A DNA stretch of 64,000 nt from Candidatus Poribacteria bacterium (GCA_026706025.1 JAPOZO010000007.1:40461-104460); one strand, 5' to 3'. Counted from the stretch's first letter, positions 25,661 through 35,182 are shown. Numbers and translations: made by a program. The notes: generated by a model not told the origin, from the sequence alone.

Positions 25661-26809
25661 ATGGCTTATATTGATGGATTATTGTCGTCATTGACGCGTG
25701 TCAGGAAAGCACGCTCATTACGTGCCGCCTCTTGGGATACAACAGGCAGGAATAACGATGCATGGAATGTCGAACCCGGTGAAACGCGCGTTATTGCAGA
25801 CATTCAAGGCACCGGTTGTATCAATCATATCTGGATGACCCAGCCAAACGGTTACCGGAACGTACTAATTCGGATGTTCTGGGACGATGAAGAACACCCA
25901 AGTGTCCTCTGCCCGCTGGGCGACTTCTTCGGACTCGGCAACGAAATCGTTAATTCTTACGATTCTATTCCCTTCTCCGCCTCCACACACCAAAACAACA
26001 CGTTCAATACAGGCTGCGCACTCAACAGTTATTTACAGATGCCTTTTAACCGCAGCGCGAGGATTGAGCTCGTCAACGAAGGCGATACAACCCATCGTCA
26101 ATACTTCTATGTCGATTATGAACTGTACCCCGAACCACACGCCGATGATGTCGCCTATTTTCACGCACAATTCCATCGCGAAAACCCGTGTGACGGATGG
26201 GGACATGAAATTACCGTGAATACTCCCGAAGCCAATATCATCAATGCAGAACGGCTTGCTTGGGACAACAATTACCTCATCTTATCTGCCGAAGGCAGAG
26301 GTCATTATGTCGGTTGTAACCTATCGGTTACCAATTTCCAAGGCACCTGGTGGGGCGAAGGCGATGATATGATCTGGGTAGATGGTTATAAATGGCCCCC
26401 CGACTTGCACGGCACGGGTTCAGAGGATTACCTTAACCAAGCCTGGGGGATGCAACAAAACGCCTTTGCACATAACGGCTCCTCTATCCACGAAAATAAC
26501 ACCGACGGTTACCAGACCTCTTATGTCTATCACATCGAAAACCCTATCCGCTTTGAGAAGGAAATTCGAGTTACGATTGAGCACGGACACGGCAATCACC
26601 TCAGCAATGAGACATCCTCTGTCGCTTATTGGTACCAAATTGAACCGCATGCCCCCTTCGGCATTTTACCTGTCGCACAACGTAAGCCGGTGCTGAAGGA
26701 TGAATCTGGCGCATGGCAGATTGAAACATCTGCCCAAACGCCATCAGCGGAACTCGTGCTCAACGATGAGATGAAAGAGATGAAACAGAAATGGAGCGAA
26801 AAAAAATAA
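25661..26809 (+). CDS. DUF2961 protein, GH172-like
   Basis: A 382-residue protein with the DUF2961 hallmarks RAASWDTTGRNNDAWNVEPGET, FWDDEEHPSVLCPLGDFFG and HGTGSEDYLNQAWG. DUF2961 proteins are now placed in glycoside hydrolase family 172, acting on furanoside bonds such as difructose dianhydride or D-arabinan. The Glu in GSED is a likely catalytic residue by family knowledge. No signal peptide is seen, so it acts in the cytoplasm unless secreted otherwise. AAAAGGAAA precedes the ATG. The next gene starts at the base after its TAA, so the two are co-translated. Confidence 0.88.
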   Translation: MAYIDGLLSSLTRVRKARSLRAASWDTTGRNNDAWNVEPGETRVIADIQGTGCINHIWMTQPNGYRNVLIRMFWDDEEHPSVLCPLGDFFGLGNEIVNSYDSIPFSASTHQNNTFNTGCALNSYLQMPFNRSARIELVNEGDTTHRQYFYVDYELYPEPHADDVAYFHAQFHRENPCDGWGHEITVNTPEANIINAERLAWDNNYLILSAEGRGHYVGCNLSVTNFQGTWWGEGDDMIWVDGYKWPPDLHGTGSEDYLNQAWGMQQNAFAHNGSSIHENNTDGYQTSYVYHIENPIRFEKEIRVTIEHGHGNHLSNETSSVAYWYQIEPHAPFGILPVAQRKPVLKDESGAWQIETSAQTPSAELVLNDEMKEMKQKWSEKK

Positions 26810-29800
26810 ATGCTTACCGGTTTTCAACAGTTTTTAAACGCTTGTATCGGACAAACAGAGGACGAAACGGATCAACCCAACGATGCACAGCGCGATGATG
26901 AATCCCAAACGGAATTAGAAGATAATTCCGTAGATGATACTGAACCCACAGATACCCCCGCTTCCGCAGACGCGGAAACCGAAGAAAACGATGCACCATC
27001 CCTGCCGGAGGAACCACCTCCAGCGGACGATGCGCCTCCTGTCACGATAGACGAGAGCACCGAAACGCCTGCAGACAGCAATGCCGAGACTGATGAACCA
27101 GCCACTGACAACGTTTCTGATGAATCAAGTGACGAGATTTCCGACGCCGCACCCGCCGATAGTGATGAGCCGTCCCAATCATTAGAAACTGCTGATTCGG
27201 TTTCCGAAGACGACACAGAATCCGAGTCAGAGATTGCGTCGCCTGAACAGGAAACTGAGGACAGTCCGCAAGCTGCTGATAGCGAAGACCCAGAACCTGA
27301 AACGCAAGCAACAGACAAAACAGACCAAAGCGATGATGCCGAAACGGCACCTGAACGTCCACAAGTGGAACTCGGGATTGTTGAGGAGATTTACGACTTT
27401 GTGGAGATGTTCGGACAAAGCACTGTTTCTGGGACAGAGCAGGCATCTGCAAGCGGAACAGATTGCGCAGGCGGTGTTACAAAACCTGCCATCTTTGAAC
27501 ATCCAACACCAACAGAAACCGCAAAAATTGACTATACGCTTTCACTGCCTGATATTGATGACGAAGAAAAACTTTTCTTACACTTTTCTATCGGTTTGCG
27601 AGATGGCGTTGTGTTTGAAGACGAGGCGCGACAACCCGGTGGCGTAAAATTCGCTATTGAAGTTTTCGACCTGCATAATAATGTAGGCTTGGAAGCCACA
27701 CCAGACAGATGTTTTGCGTCTGTGTCTGAGGAGTGTCGTTGGGCAGAAGAAGGAATTGATCTGACACGCTATGCAGGCAAAGAGATCGTCATATCATTTT
27801 TGACGGAATGCAACGTAGAGGGCAATAGCAACTACGCTTGGGCGTTATGGGGCAAGCCGCAGTTACGTAAACTCAAACAGACTACTCTCCGAAAGGGAAA
27901 AAGAGATTCGGAACCCGAACTTCGACGCGGCATTGCGCTCCTACACTTCAACGATGAAAAAACGCAGCTTCTTGAGTTCAACCAACCGACATCAACGGCG
28001 GTTTCCGCACTAACTGACTTTTGCCTCGAATCTATAGCATCAGAAGAACCACCCATCAAAGTATCGCTTTATACAGCACTCCCTAAAGTAGAGATTGTAA
28101 GTGTCGGTGCGACAAACGCTGTCGTTGCTGCAGGTGAAGACTTTGAAATACAATGTACGCTTCGGAATACTGGCATCGCGCCGCTCGGTAAGGCAGACGA
28201 TGTCCGAGTTTCTATTAACGGTGTAAAACTAAGGCGTGGACGACCCAGACAAACAGTTAGAGAACTTGAGCCCGGCGAAGAAACCTCTTTTTTCTGGGTG
28301 GTCCGCCGTTTTTCACGACCCACTGTGACAACTGCCTCAGTTTCACTCAAATGCCAAACCGCAGCGGGTGAAGCGCGGGATACAGTTCAAGGTAGAATTC
28401 CAATTCGTACTGCATCTCCGAAACTTGAATCCAAAGTAGTGAAAGAACTCTACACCTACATGGCAGAAGACGGTAGCGTTGTGATAGGAAATAAAAATCT
28501 TCGCGTCGTTTTTGTTCGAGGGCCTGAAGCTACAGAAAAAAACGATAGCAGAGATGCTAAAGGCTCCACTGCTCTTGACGAAAAGGCTACGGACGGCGGC
28601 TTTGAATACTTTGTGCTATTTGTCGCGAAAGGTGGGAACTATCAACAGGTGGCAACCTGTCCGGCACTCTCCGAGGTTACCTACCTTGATGCCTCACAAA
28701 ACCGGCAAACAGTCCAATTGGTACCGACAGCGTATCAACTCGCAGGGAACAATCGCGGCGAATCCATTATCCGGTTCAGCGGCGCAGATACCGATACTGA
28801 TGGTGTCAACTGGAACTATGAGATGCGATGGACGCTTTCTGAAGAGGCAAGACGGATTCAAACAGAATATCAGCTACAAACTGATGGCAATAGAGAACTC
28901 CTCGCTTTCCACGGTCCGATGCTGTATGCAGGGCAAGGACGGAATCGCGAGAAGAAGACAGCGGCACTCTTCCCTGGACTTGAATTCTTGGAGAGTGATG
29001 AACGCTCCTCAAGCACACGGGATGCAGCACCCCCACTTGACAACCGCCTCGTGCCCCACCCCTATAAGATTACTGTACCCGTCATGGCAGTAGAGATGCA
29101 AAAGACCTTGGTCGGTATTATCTGGAATCCGCTGGAAACTTGGGATGGCGAAAACCAAACGCTCTCAGCGATATTCGCCTCACCGAATTGGCATCAGCAT
29201 CAGAAAAACCATGCACTCGGAGTGTTCCTACCGACGATACCGACATGGGTTCAGGAGAATCAGACGGAGGCTTCAATTCCGTACCCGTTGATAGCGTCGC
29301 GTCCGGTGTCTATCAAAACCGAAATTATTGTTGATGGGAATGCTTCTATTTTAGATGCTCTGACACATTGGACAGACGCTTATGGCGCACCTGAACCACT
29401 GCAACCGCCCCGCAGCGATGAAGAAGAAGTACGGCTTTCACGGCACGGATTTATGCACACGACATGGGACGAGCATACTCGAAAATCACGCCATTGTATT
29501 GACTGGGCAGCGCACAACGAACCCGGTTTCGGCACGCTGCTCTGGTACGATTACCTTGCTACGAAAGATGAGCAGGTAAAAGAACGGGTGCTGGAGATTA
29601 TGAATAATACCGTAGCCGATGCTGGGCCTGGAGGCTTGGCGGCACGCGGTTCCTGTCATATCTTGAGATGGGAATTCCCGTTCTATATCGGCAACCTTGA
29701 TGCGGCATTAGCTTACATGGAATCAGAGACACAGCAACGCATCGCTACACAAGAATCGGATGGGAGTTGGCGGTGGCATCCGACAAACGAAAAAACTGCC

Positions 29801-30844
29801 ACTCTCGGAAAAGCTGGGGAAGCGGTACTTGGTACTTGTGCAGAATCGGCACTCCTACTCCTCAAACACGCCCGGATTACCGGAAACAAAACCTCGCGTA
29901 AGGCGGGTTTGAAGGCACTTGGATTCATGAAACAATTCTCCGTCCCGCGCGGCGCACAAATGTGGGAATGCCCGATGTACCAACCCGATGTCCTCGCAGC
30001 CGCACACGCAATCGGGGCTTATGTTGAGGCACTTGAACTCACGCAAGAGAAAGGATACTTCAAGCAGGCAATCTATTGGGCAGAAACCGCACTACCGTTT
30101 CTTTACCATTGGCATCTCCCTGACCGACCCGGCATGCATTTCGCCTCAATTCCCGTTTTCGGAACGACTTTCTATACACACCCTTGGTTTGGTGTACCCG
30201 TCCAATGGAATGGATTGGTGCTCGCCTATTATCTACAACGTTTGAATCAACATACCGAGGATGAGCGATGGCATCAGATTGCTGAAGGCATTGCCGTCAG
30301 TGCAATGTATCAGCAATGGGAAGACGGTGAACGCAAAGGCACTTATCCCGATGGATTCTACGGTTTCTGTACCGAAGGCAAGGGACCACATCTGAATCCT
30401 GAGGATATTATGGTTAACGTTTATAAACTTCGCGGTCTCGATCCAGGTATTAAAACCGCTATTGCTGGTGATATACATCTGAGTTCGGGCGCGAAGGTGG
30501 ATGCCCTCTCCTTAACCAACAAGGGGCAACTGAACTGGCAGCTTAGCTACGCTGAAAACGAAATAAGTTATGCCCTCATTGTTGGTTACGGACGTACGCC
30601 ACAAGCCCTTCGTGCAAGGTACCAATTCGCATCATCTCCGGATGACGCGCCAACCTCTATTGAAAAAAAACCTCCGAGTGATTCTGAATCTGCTGATGGA
30701 CTCGGCAAATATGCCGAGACCGAGATTCCGCTTGTGCAAACGCTTGAAGATGTTGAATCTGGATGGCTTTATATTCAAGATAAGGATACCATATTGATAA
30801 AGTACCTGCACCCCACCGCGGATGTGCAGTTTGAAATTTCTTAA
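26810..30844 (+). CDS. Large protein: acidic N-terminus, jelly-roll, CARDB-like and alpha-barrel regions
   Basis: A 1344-residue protein. Residues about 15-183 are almost entirely Asp, Glu, Ser, Thr, Pro and Ala, an acidic disordered tract. About 230-370 look like a carbohydrate-binding jelly roll (LFLHFSIGLRDGVVFED, IDLTRYAGKEIVISFLTE, YAWALWGKPQL). About 425-525 are CARDB-like (LRNTGIAPLGKADDVRV). About 840-1210 are helical and Trp-rich, like an alpha/alpha-toroid sugar-active domain (SHCxxW-like RHCIDWAAHNEPGFGT, WFGVPVQWNGLVLAYY). No signal peptide. It abuts the GH172-like gene, so polysaccharide processing is inferred. I cannot name the enzyme. Confidence 0.75.
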   Translation: MLTGFQQFLNACIGQTEDETDQPNDAQRDDESQTELEDNSVDDTEPTDTPASADAETEENDAPSLPEEPPPADDAPPVTIDESTETPADSNAETDEPATDNVSDESSDEISDAAPADSDEPSQSLETADSVSEDDTESESEIASPEQETEDSPQAADSEDPEPETQATDKTDQSDDAETAPERPQVELGIVEEIYDFVEMFGQSTVSGTEQASASGTDCAGGVTKPAIFEHPTPTETAKIDYTLSLPDIDDEEKLFLHFSIGLRDGVVFEDEARQPGGVKFAIEVFDLHNNVGLEATPDRCFASVSEECRWAEEGIDLTRYAGKEIVISFLTECNVEGNSNYAWALWGKPQLRKLKQTTLRKGKRDSEPELRRGIALLHFNDEKTQLLEFNQPTSTAVSALTDFCLESIASEEPPIKVSLYTALPKVEIVSVGATNAVVAAGEDFEIQCTLRNTGIAPLGKADDVRVSINGVKLRRGRPRQTVRELEPGEETSFFWVVRRFSRPTVTTASVSLKCQTAAGEARDTVQGRIPIRTASPKLESKVVKELYTYMAEDGSVVIGNKNLRVVFVRGPEATEKNDSRDAKGSTALDEKATDGGFEYFVLFVAKGGNYQQVATCPALSEVTYLDASQNRQTVQLVPTAYQLAGNNRGESIIRFSGADTDTDGVNWNYEMRWTLSEEARRIQTEYQLQTDGNRELLAFHGPMLYAGQGRNREKKTAALFPGLEFLESDERSSSTRDAAPPLDNRLVPHPYKITVPVMAVEMQKTLVGIIWNPLETWDGENQTLSAIFASPNWHQHQKNHALGVFLPTIPTWVQENQTEASIPYPLIASRPVSIKTEIIVDGNASILDALTHWTDAYGAPEPLQPPRSDEEEVRLSRHGFMHTTWDEHTRKSRHCIDWAAHNEPGFGTLLWYDYLATKDEQVKERVLEIMNNTVADAGPGGLAARGSCHILRWEFPFYIGNLDAALAYMESETQQRIATQESDGSWRWHPTNEKTATLGKAGEAVLGTCAESALLLLKHARITGNKTSRKAGLKALGFMKQFSVPRGAQMWECPMYQPDVLAAAHAIGAYVEALELTQEKGYFKQAIYWAETALPFLYHWHLPDRPGMHFASIPVFGTTFYTHPWFGVPVQWNGLVLAYYLQRLNQHTEDERWHQIAEGIAVSAMYQQWEDGERKGTYPDGFYGFCTEGKGPHLNPEDIMVNVYKLRGLDPGIKTAIAGDIHLSSGAKVDALSLTNKGQLNWQLSYAENEISYALIVGYGRTPQALRARYQFASSPDDAPTSIEKKPPSDSESADGLGKYAETEIPLVQTLEDVESGWLYIQDKDTILIKYLHPTADVQFEIS

Positions 30845-30925
30845 CTATCGACCCTGTTCGGGGCTCCGGTCGTCAAGACCCGTGTTTTCTGACAAGGTCC
30901 ATCATTGCTCCAAGGAGACTACAAA

Positions 30926-31264
30926 ATGGCTAAGAAAATTGTTTTCACCACGTTCGTTCTGGTTGCGGTAGCGATTGTTGCCTTTGTTATGTTCACACAT
31001 AACGCAAGTGCCCAAGATGACGCGGCCGCAGTAAATGCTCCGATGGTAGACTTCAAAGTCTTGGGCGGTTTTATCATTGAAGGCGTTGTTTTTAGTATCG
31101 TCGGTTTGATAATTCTCATGGTAGGCTACAAAGTTTTTGATGTGGCGACACCATACGACCTAAACCGTCAGATCGCCGAAGAGAATAACACCGCTGCGGG
31201 AATCGCTGTTGCGGGGGTCCTCGTCTCACTCGGCATCATCGTTGCCGCGGCAATGGGCGGATAG
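30926..31264 (+). CDS. DUF350-like small membrane protein
   Basis: The ATG at 30926 (MAKKIVFTTFVLVAVAIVAF) follows AAGGAGACTACAAA and gives 112 residues; the frame is open from 30905. There is a hydrophobic signal or anchor (about 5-26) ending NASAQ, then two membrane helices: IIEGVVFSIVGLIILMVGYKVFD and AAGIAVAGVLVSLGIIVAAAM, with the linker TPYDLNRQIAEENN. This matches one DUF350 repeat, a membrane family of unknown role. It lies 20 bases before the methyltransferase gene. Confidence 0.75.
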   Translation: MAKKIVFTTFVLVAVAIVAFVMFTHNASAQDDAAAVNAPMVDFKVLGGFIIEGVVFSIVGLIILMVGYKVFDVATPYDLNRQIAEENNTAAGIAVAGVLVSLGIIVAAAMGG

Positions 31265-31284
31265 TTCACAAACGCGTAAATACT

Positions 31285-32142
31285 ATGGACAATTCATTGA
31301 GAAAAAATTGCATCGTCTTCCACGAAAGTTGCACGACCGCTTTAGCGCGCGAACGCATCGCTCCGCAAATAAACTTGGCTTTTCTCGATCCGCCTTTCAA
31401 TCAAGATAAGGCATACAAGGCATGGGACGACAATCTGCCGCCAGCGGAGTATTGGACGTGGATGCGCGAGGTCTGTGCAAAGGTGTATGCCTTGACTTCC
31501 GATGGTGGTGCAATTTACTTCATGCAACAAGAAAAAAACGCAGAATTTGTGTTGCAGTGTTTGCGCGATACCGGATGGACTTTTCAAAACTTGATTGTTT
31601 GGAAAAAGAAAACCTCAGCAGTACCAGGGTTGAAACGCTTCGGCAAACACTACCAAGTCATTGCGTTTGCAACGAAAGGGAAAACACCGCGTGTTTTCCA
31701 CAGGCTACGCATTGATCCCCCACTGCCAGTAGGCTATAAACATGCCCGCGAAAACGGTATGTTTGTTACTGACGTGTGGGATGATATCCGTGAGTTAACC
31801 TCGGGCTACTTCGCAGGCGATGAAGCATTGCGGGATGCAGCGGGGAATCGCTTGCACAAGCAACAAACCCCTATTCAATTGCTGCTGCGGATTGTCCTTT
31901 CGTCTACAAATCCTGGTGATGTTGTCCTCGATCCGTTCGCAGGCTCCGGGACAACGCTCATCGTCGCGGAACAATTAGAGCGACACGCAATAGGAATTGA
32001 ACTTGACGCACATAATGTCGCGCTCATTGAAAACAGGCTTGCCGAACAAAGAAAGTCAGATGATGTTTCTCGTTTTTTCAAGAATTACGCCTGTACCCCA
32101 GACTTGGAAACTATTTGGAGGGAAACCGCGACACCATTTTAA
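31285..32142 (+). CDS. Orphan DNA methyltransferase (beta-class, N6-adenine or N4-cytosine)
   Basis: A 285-residue protein with catalytic motif IV first (FLDPPFNQ, about 35-42) and the AdoMet-binding motif I last (VLDPFAGSGTTLIVAEQ, about 213-229). This is the beta-class order of amino-methyltransferases. Between them is the region FVTDVWDDIREL. DPPF fits N6-adenine but does not exclude N4-cytosine. No restriction endonuclease or specificity gene is next to it, so it may be a regulatory or orphan methylase. Start: ATG 31285, without a good ribosome binding site, 20 bases after the DUF350-like gene. Confidence 0.88.
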   Translation: MDNSLRKNCIVFHESCTTALARERIAPQINLAFLDPPFNQDKAYKAWDDNLPPAEYWTWMREVCAKVYALTSDGGAIYFMQQEKNAEFVLQCLRDTGWTFQNLIVWKKKTSAVPGLKRFGKHYQVIAFATKGKTPRVFHRLRIDPPLPVGYKHARENGMFVTDVWDDIRELTSGYFAGDEALRDAAGNRLHKQQTPIQLLLRIVLSSTNPGDVVLDPFAGSGTTLIVAEQLERHAIGIELDAHNVALIENRLAEQRKSDDVSRFFKNYACTPDLETIWRETATPF

Positions 32143-32202
32143 TGGAAATTTTCTTGTTTTCCAGATGAATCTACCGACTTTAACTAAAGGAGCGTAGAAG
32201 CA

Positions 32203-33012
32203 ATGGCGCAAACAACTTACTTGGCAGATCAGGTTGTCAGCGATGAACAAATACAGGAGTGGGTTGAGACATTCAACCAGCGAGGCTGCCTGTTTCTGCA
32301 AAATGTTTTGCCCCCGGATCTATGCGCGCAGCTTCGACAAGATTTAGAGTGGGCACTCGAGAACAACCCAAACGGTCTAAACAGTGGAAGCCCGGCAGGG
32401 CGCATGCACTTGAGCCATCGGATGTTTGAACACAGCGAAGCCAATCGCCGATTGTTTGAACTCGAACCGATTGCCTCTTTCGCTGAGGCACTTGTCGCGG
32501 AAAACTGCCACGTTATTCACAACAATTCGTTCCAGACGTTCCCCGGCGGCGGGATTACGTCTTGGCACCAAGACGATGCACCGCACTACATCGTAACGGA
32601 GGGTGAACCGCCGAAAAACGTCCGGTTGCCAGTCCTACTCTTCACCGCAAATTACTACCTCACCGATGTTACCGAGATTGAACACGGCGGAACAGAAGTC
32701 GTTCCGGGATCACATCTTTTTGGCGCGTCGCCACCGAATCCGATAGAAGGAACACAGTGGAAGGAGAAAGTCCAATACAACCTCGGAAAAGCGGGGAGTG
32801 TTATCATGTTCAACAATCAGGTGTGGCATCGCGGGGGACCCAACCAGAGCGACCGTATCCGATATATCACGCAGGTGACATACGCACGCCGACTCGTCGG
32901 GCATAAGTATTATCCATTTATGAACTACAACATGCCGGATTCTGTCTACAGGGACGCAAGTCCGCGTTTACGTCGATTGCTCGGTTTCCTCAATCACGGT
33001 GCTTACGGCTAA
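32203..33012 (+). CDS. Phytanoyl-CoA dioxygenase (PhyH) family protein
   Basis: A 269-residue Fe(II)/2-oxoglutarate-dependent oxygenase. The iron-binding HxD lies in SWHQDDAPH (about 122-130), and the distal His in FNNQVWHRGG (about 203-212), followed by the 2-oxoglutarate-contacting Arg in SDRIRYITQ. AAAGGAG stands before the ATG. PhyH proteins hydroxylate diverse small molecules and are greatly expanded in some uncultivated marine bacteria. No substrate is suggested by the neighbours. Length is typical. Confidence 0.9.
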   Translation: MAQTTYLADQVVSDEQIQEWVETFNQRGCLFLQNVLPPDLCAQLRQDLEWALENNPNGLNSGSPAGRMHLSHRMFEHSEANRRLFELEPIASFAEALVAENCHVIHNNSFQTFPGGGITSWHQDDAPHYIVTEGEPPKNVRLPVLLFTANYYLTDVTEIEHGGTEVVPGSHLFGASPPNPIEGTQWKEKVQYNLGKAGSVIMFNNQVWHRGGPNQSDRIRYITQVTYARRLVGHKYYPFMNYNMPDSVYRDASPRLRRLLGFLNHGAYG

Positions 33013-33169
33013 TTTCAGTCTTTCCAATCTTGATGATTACGGTTACAGCGGGGGACTCATAAACAGGGCTTACGAAAACGATAGTGGCTCCGGATGAAAG
33101 TATACGTTTACTAAAGCTTGGACAATTCATGTTGTGTTTGGGTTGAGCTTTAAAGGTATGTGTATTTTC

Positions 33170-33300
33170 CGCAGGTTCCATACATACACGGAACCCTGCG
33201 AGAAAGCCAGCACTCCAGATTTAGTAGCAACTTGGGTTATATTTATGAGATACGTTGTAATTTTCCTCCGATAACTGAAAACTAACAACCGAAAACCAAT
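33170..33300. repeat. Intergenic hairpin and dispersed repeat words
   Basis: CGCAGGTTCC (33170-33179) faces GGAACCCTGCG (33190-33200) with one bulged base. Further on, AGTAGCAACTTGGGTTA near 33224 recurs near 59470. The last 35 bases (CCGATAACTGAAAACTAAC) are half of the TTATCAGTT family and directly abut the next start codon. The rest of 33013-33169 shows nothing clear. Confidence 0.7.
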
Positions 33301-34350
33301 ATGAAAGCAGTTGTTTTCTCAGAACAAGGCAGCACGGAGGTGCTTCGGTATACAGATGTGCCCAAGCCGACACTTGATGCTGACGAAGTACTCGTTAAAG
33401 TCGAAGCCTGTGCAGTGAACTACCTGGACCTCCATGCCCGACGAAACCGACCAGAAATAGCGGCGAAACTCAGTCGAGGAGACACCCCGCACATACTCGG
33501 ATCCGACATCGCTGGAACAATTGCTGAGGTGGGTGATATAGGCTGCGGGGTTGCAATCGGAACGCGAGTTGTCCTCGCACCCTGTATTCCGTGCGAGGTC
33601 TGTAGTGATTGCCATAGTGGTGCCGAAAATTTGTGCGACACGCAGGAACTCATCGGCTTCCAAACCAACGGCGGGTACGCAGAATATGTGAAAGTCCCTG
33701 CCCAAAACGCGATTCGGATACCAGATACCCTTTCGTTCGTTAACGCTGCTGCGATGCCGATTGCGTATCTCACGGCATGGCACATGTTGATGACCCGTGC
33801 CCAACTGCGTCCGGGGGAGGATGTCTTAATTCTTGGGGTAGGCGGTGGTGTCGGAAGTGCCGGGCTACAAATCGCAAAGTTGACCGGGGCAAGAGTCTTT
33901 GCTACCGCAAGTAGTGATGAGAAACTCGCACGCGCACGGGAGATGGGGGCAGACATTACGATTAACTACAAAGACATAGATTTCTCAGACGTTGTACTTG
34001 AGGCAACGGACGGACGAGGTGTGGACGTTGTGCTTGAGCATGTCGGGGCTGCGACATGGGAGCAAAGTATTGCGAGCTTGGCTAAAAATGGAAGGCTCGT
34101 CTCCTGTGGTGTTACAACAGGAAACATTGGGGCAATCAATATCCGAAAACTGTATCAAAAGCAGCTCACTGTAATGGGTTCCGCCCTCGGCACGGTAACT
34201 GAACTCCGAACACTTGTCCAGCTTGCTGCGCAAGGAAAATTGGTACCTATTATAGATAGAACTTTGTCGCTTCACCGTGCCGGTGAGGCGCATTCATTGT
34301 TAGAGAACCGTCAAAATTTCGGTAAGGTGGTTTTATCAGTCAATGCTTAG
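33301..34350 (+). CDS. Zinc-type medium-chain alcohol dehydrogenase
   Basis: A 349-residue MDR protein. The GroES-like half has HILGSDIAGTIAEVG and the structural-zinc cysteines CIPCEVCSDCHSGAENLC (about 97-114). The Rossmann half has DVLILGVGGGVGSAGLQIAKLTG. The first catalytic-zinc position is replaced by NYLDL, as in quinone-oxidoreductase-like members, so it may lack catalytic zinc. It probably reduces or oxidises a carbonyl or alcohol with NAD(P)H. A repeat touches the start codon and no ribosome binding site is visible. The substrate is unknown. Confidence 0.88.
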   Translation: MKAVVFSEQGSTEVLRYTDVPKPTLDADEVLVKVEACAVNYLDLHARRNRPEIAAKLSRGDTPHILGSDIAGTIAEVGDIGCGVAIGTRVVLAPCIPCEVCSDCHSGAENLCDTQELIGFQTNGGYAEYVKVPAQNAIRIPDTLSFVNAAAMPIAYLTAWHMLMTRAQLRPGEDVLILGVGGGVGSAGLQIAKLTGARVFATASSDEKLARAREMGADITINYKDIDFSDVVLEATDGRGVDVVLEHVGAATWEQSIASLAKNGRLVSCGVTTGNIGAINIRKLYQKQLTVMGSALGTVTELRTLVQLAAQGKLVPIIDRTLSLHRAGEAHSLLENRQNFGKVVLSVNA

Positions 34351-34551
34351 AAAAGTACATATCCTGGAACGTCCTAAATAAAACTGTGTGAATCTCGTCA
34401 AACCTTTTGAATTGAAGCAATATAAAAAGCAATTCGTCCAGGAATGTACAAAATCTAAGCAAAGACTAATTGGGGGCCATCTTCTATACGAAAGTCGCGT
34501 CCTCGCATAACGATTGAATCTCGTTGAATAGGTAGTCCACTGCTCCGTATC

Positions 34552-35025
34552 CTAAGATGTTTCTTCTGTTGATGCCGTCTGTGACTCCGCTTTCGTTTTG
34601 AGAAATTCATAAAACTCGTAGAGCGTTTCTTTGTCTTTCTCTGTAAATTTCATCATTCCTTTGAACATAGCATTGATCTTCGGGTCGGCTAAGAGGTCAT
34701 TGTGGCTTTTCTCCGCTTTTCCGAGTAGATAATCGGTCGTGACTTTTAAAGCATCAGAGAGGCTGGAAAGTGTCTTGAACGAGGGCTTACGAGTTCCCGA
34801 TTCAAATTGCGAGATTGCGGCGGGCGTTAGATTCGCTTCCTTAGCGAGTTCCGTTTGGGTTAACTTTAATTCGCGACGACGCATTTTTATACGTGAGACG
34901 ACTTTGTCAACCTTTGATTCTTGGGGCTCTTTGTTCACGTTTGACTCCTTTGGCTCAGACAGGCAGACCTCGTTGAACTGCCTCTGAGTTCTTTTAGTTT
35001 TAGCATCGCTTCCATAAATTGTCAT
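34552..35025 (-). CDS. XRE-family transcriptional regulator
   Basis: A 157-residue protein. An N-terminal charged tail (about 1-45) precedes a helix-turn-helix of the Cro/CI type: LKLTQTELAKEANLTPAAIS and QFESGTRKPSFKTLSSLSDAL (about 53-95), followed by YLLGKAEK. The C-terminal part is helical and charged. It is divergent from the giant permease gene at 35398. The shared 370-base region contains back-to-back promoters and a palindrome, so it may control both itself and the export locus. Confidence 0.88.
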   Translation of the reverse strand: MTIYGSDAKTKRTQRQFNEVCLSEPKESNVNKEPQESKVDKVVSRIKMRRRELKLTQTELAKEANLTPAAISQFESGTRKPSFKTLSSLSDALKVTTDYLLGKAEKSHNDLLADPKINAMFKGMMKFTEKDKETLYEFYEFLKTKAESQTASTEETS

Positions 35026-35084
35026 GAGGTGCAGTTTTATTTAAGAGTATCCTGCTTCAGTGGAGAGACGAAGGCGTGAATTAT

Positions 35085-35113
35085 ATTTTAACTCAAAAAA
35101 ACTGTAAATGCAA
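35085..35113 (-). promoter_or_regulatory. Candidate promoter for the XRE regulator
   Basis: On the minus strand, TTGCAT (35113-35108), 17 bases, then TAAAAT (35090-35085), about 60 bases before the ATG at 35025. Confidence 0.5.
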
Positions 35114-35124
35114 ATTTTAATTTG
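35111..35124. promoter_or_regulatory. Palindrome between divergent promoters, candidate operator
   Basis: CAAATT-TT-AATTTG is a perfect 14-base palindrome that overlaps the -35 boxes of both the leftward and rightward promoters. That position would let one bound XRE dimer affect both. It is AT-rich, so chance occurrence is possible. Confidence 0.45.
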
Positions 35125-35149
35125 ACAAAAATTGCAGTAATAGTATAAA
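35122..35149 (+). promoter_or_regulatory. Strong candidate promoter for the giant permease locus
   Basis: A perfect TTGACA (35122-35127), 16 bases, then TATAAA (35144-35149). This leaves a leader of about 240 bases before the ATG at 35398, long enough for a leader ORF. Confidence 0.65.
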
Positions 35150-35182
35150 ATATATCTAAATTATTGCTAAGATTATGTAACA

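Noticed and set aside
26872..27318. Serine-rich minus-strand frame of 148 codons
   Set aside because: It is the complement of the acidic tract at 26850-27360, whose Asp/Glu/Ser codons give an open but meaningless opposite frame.
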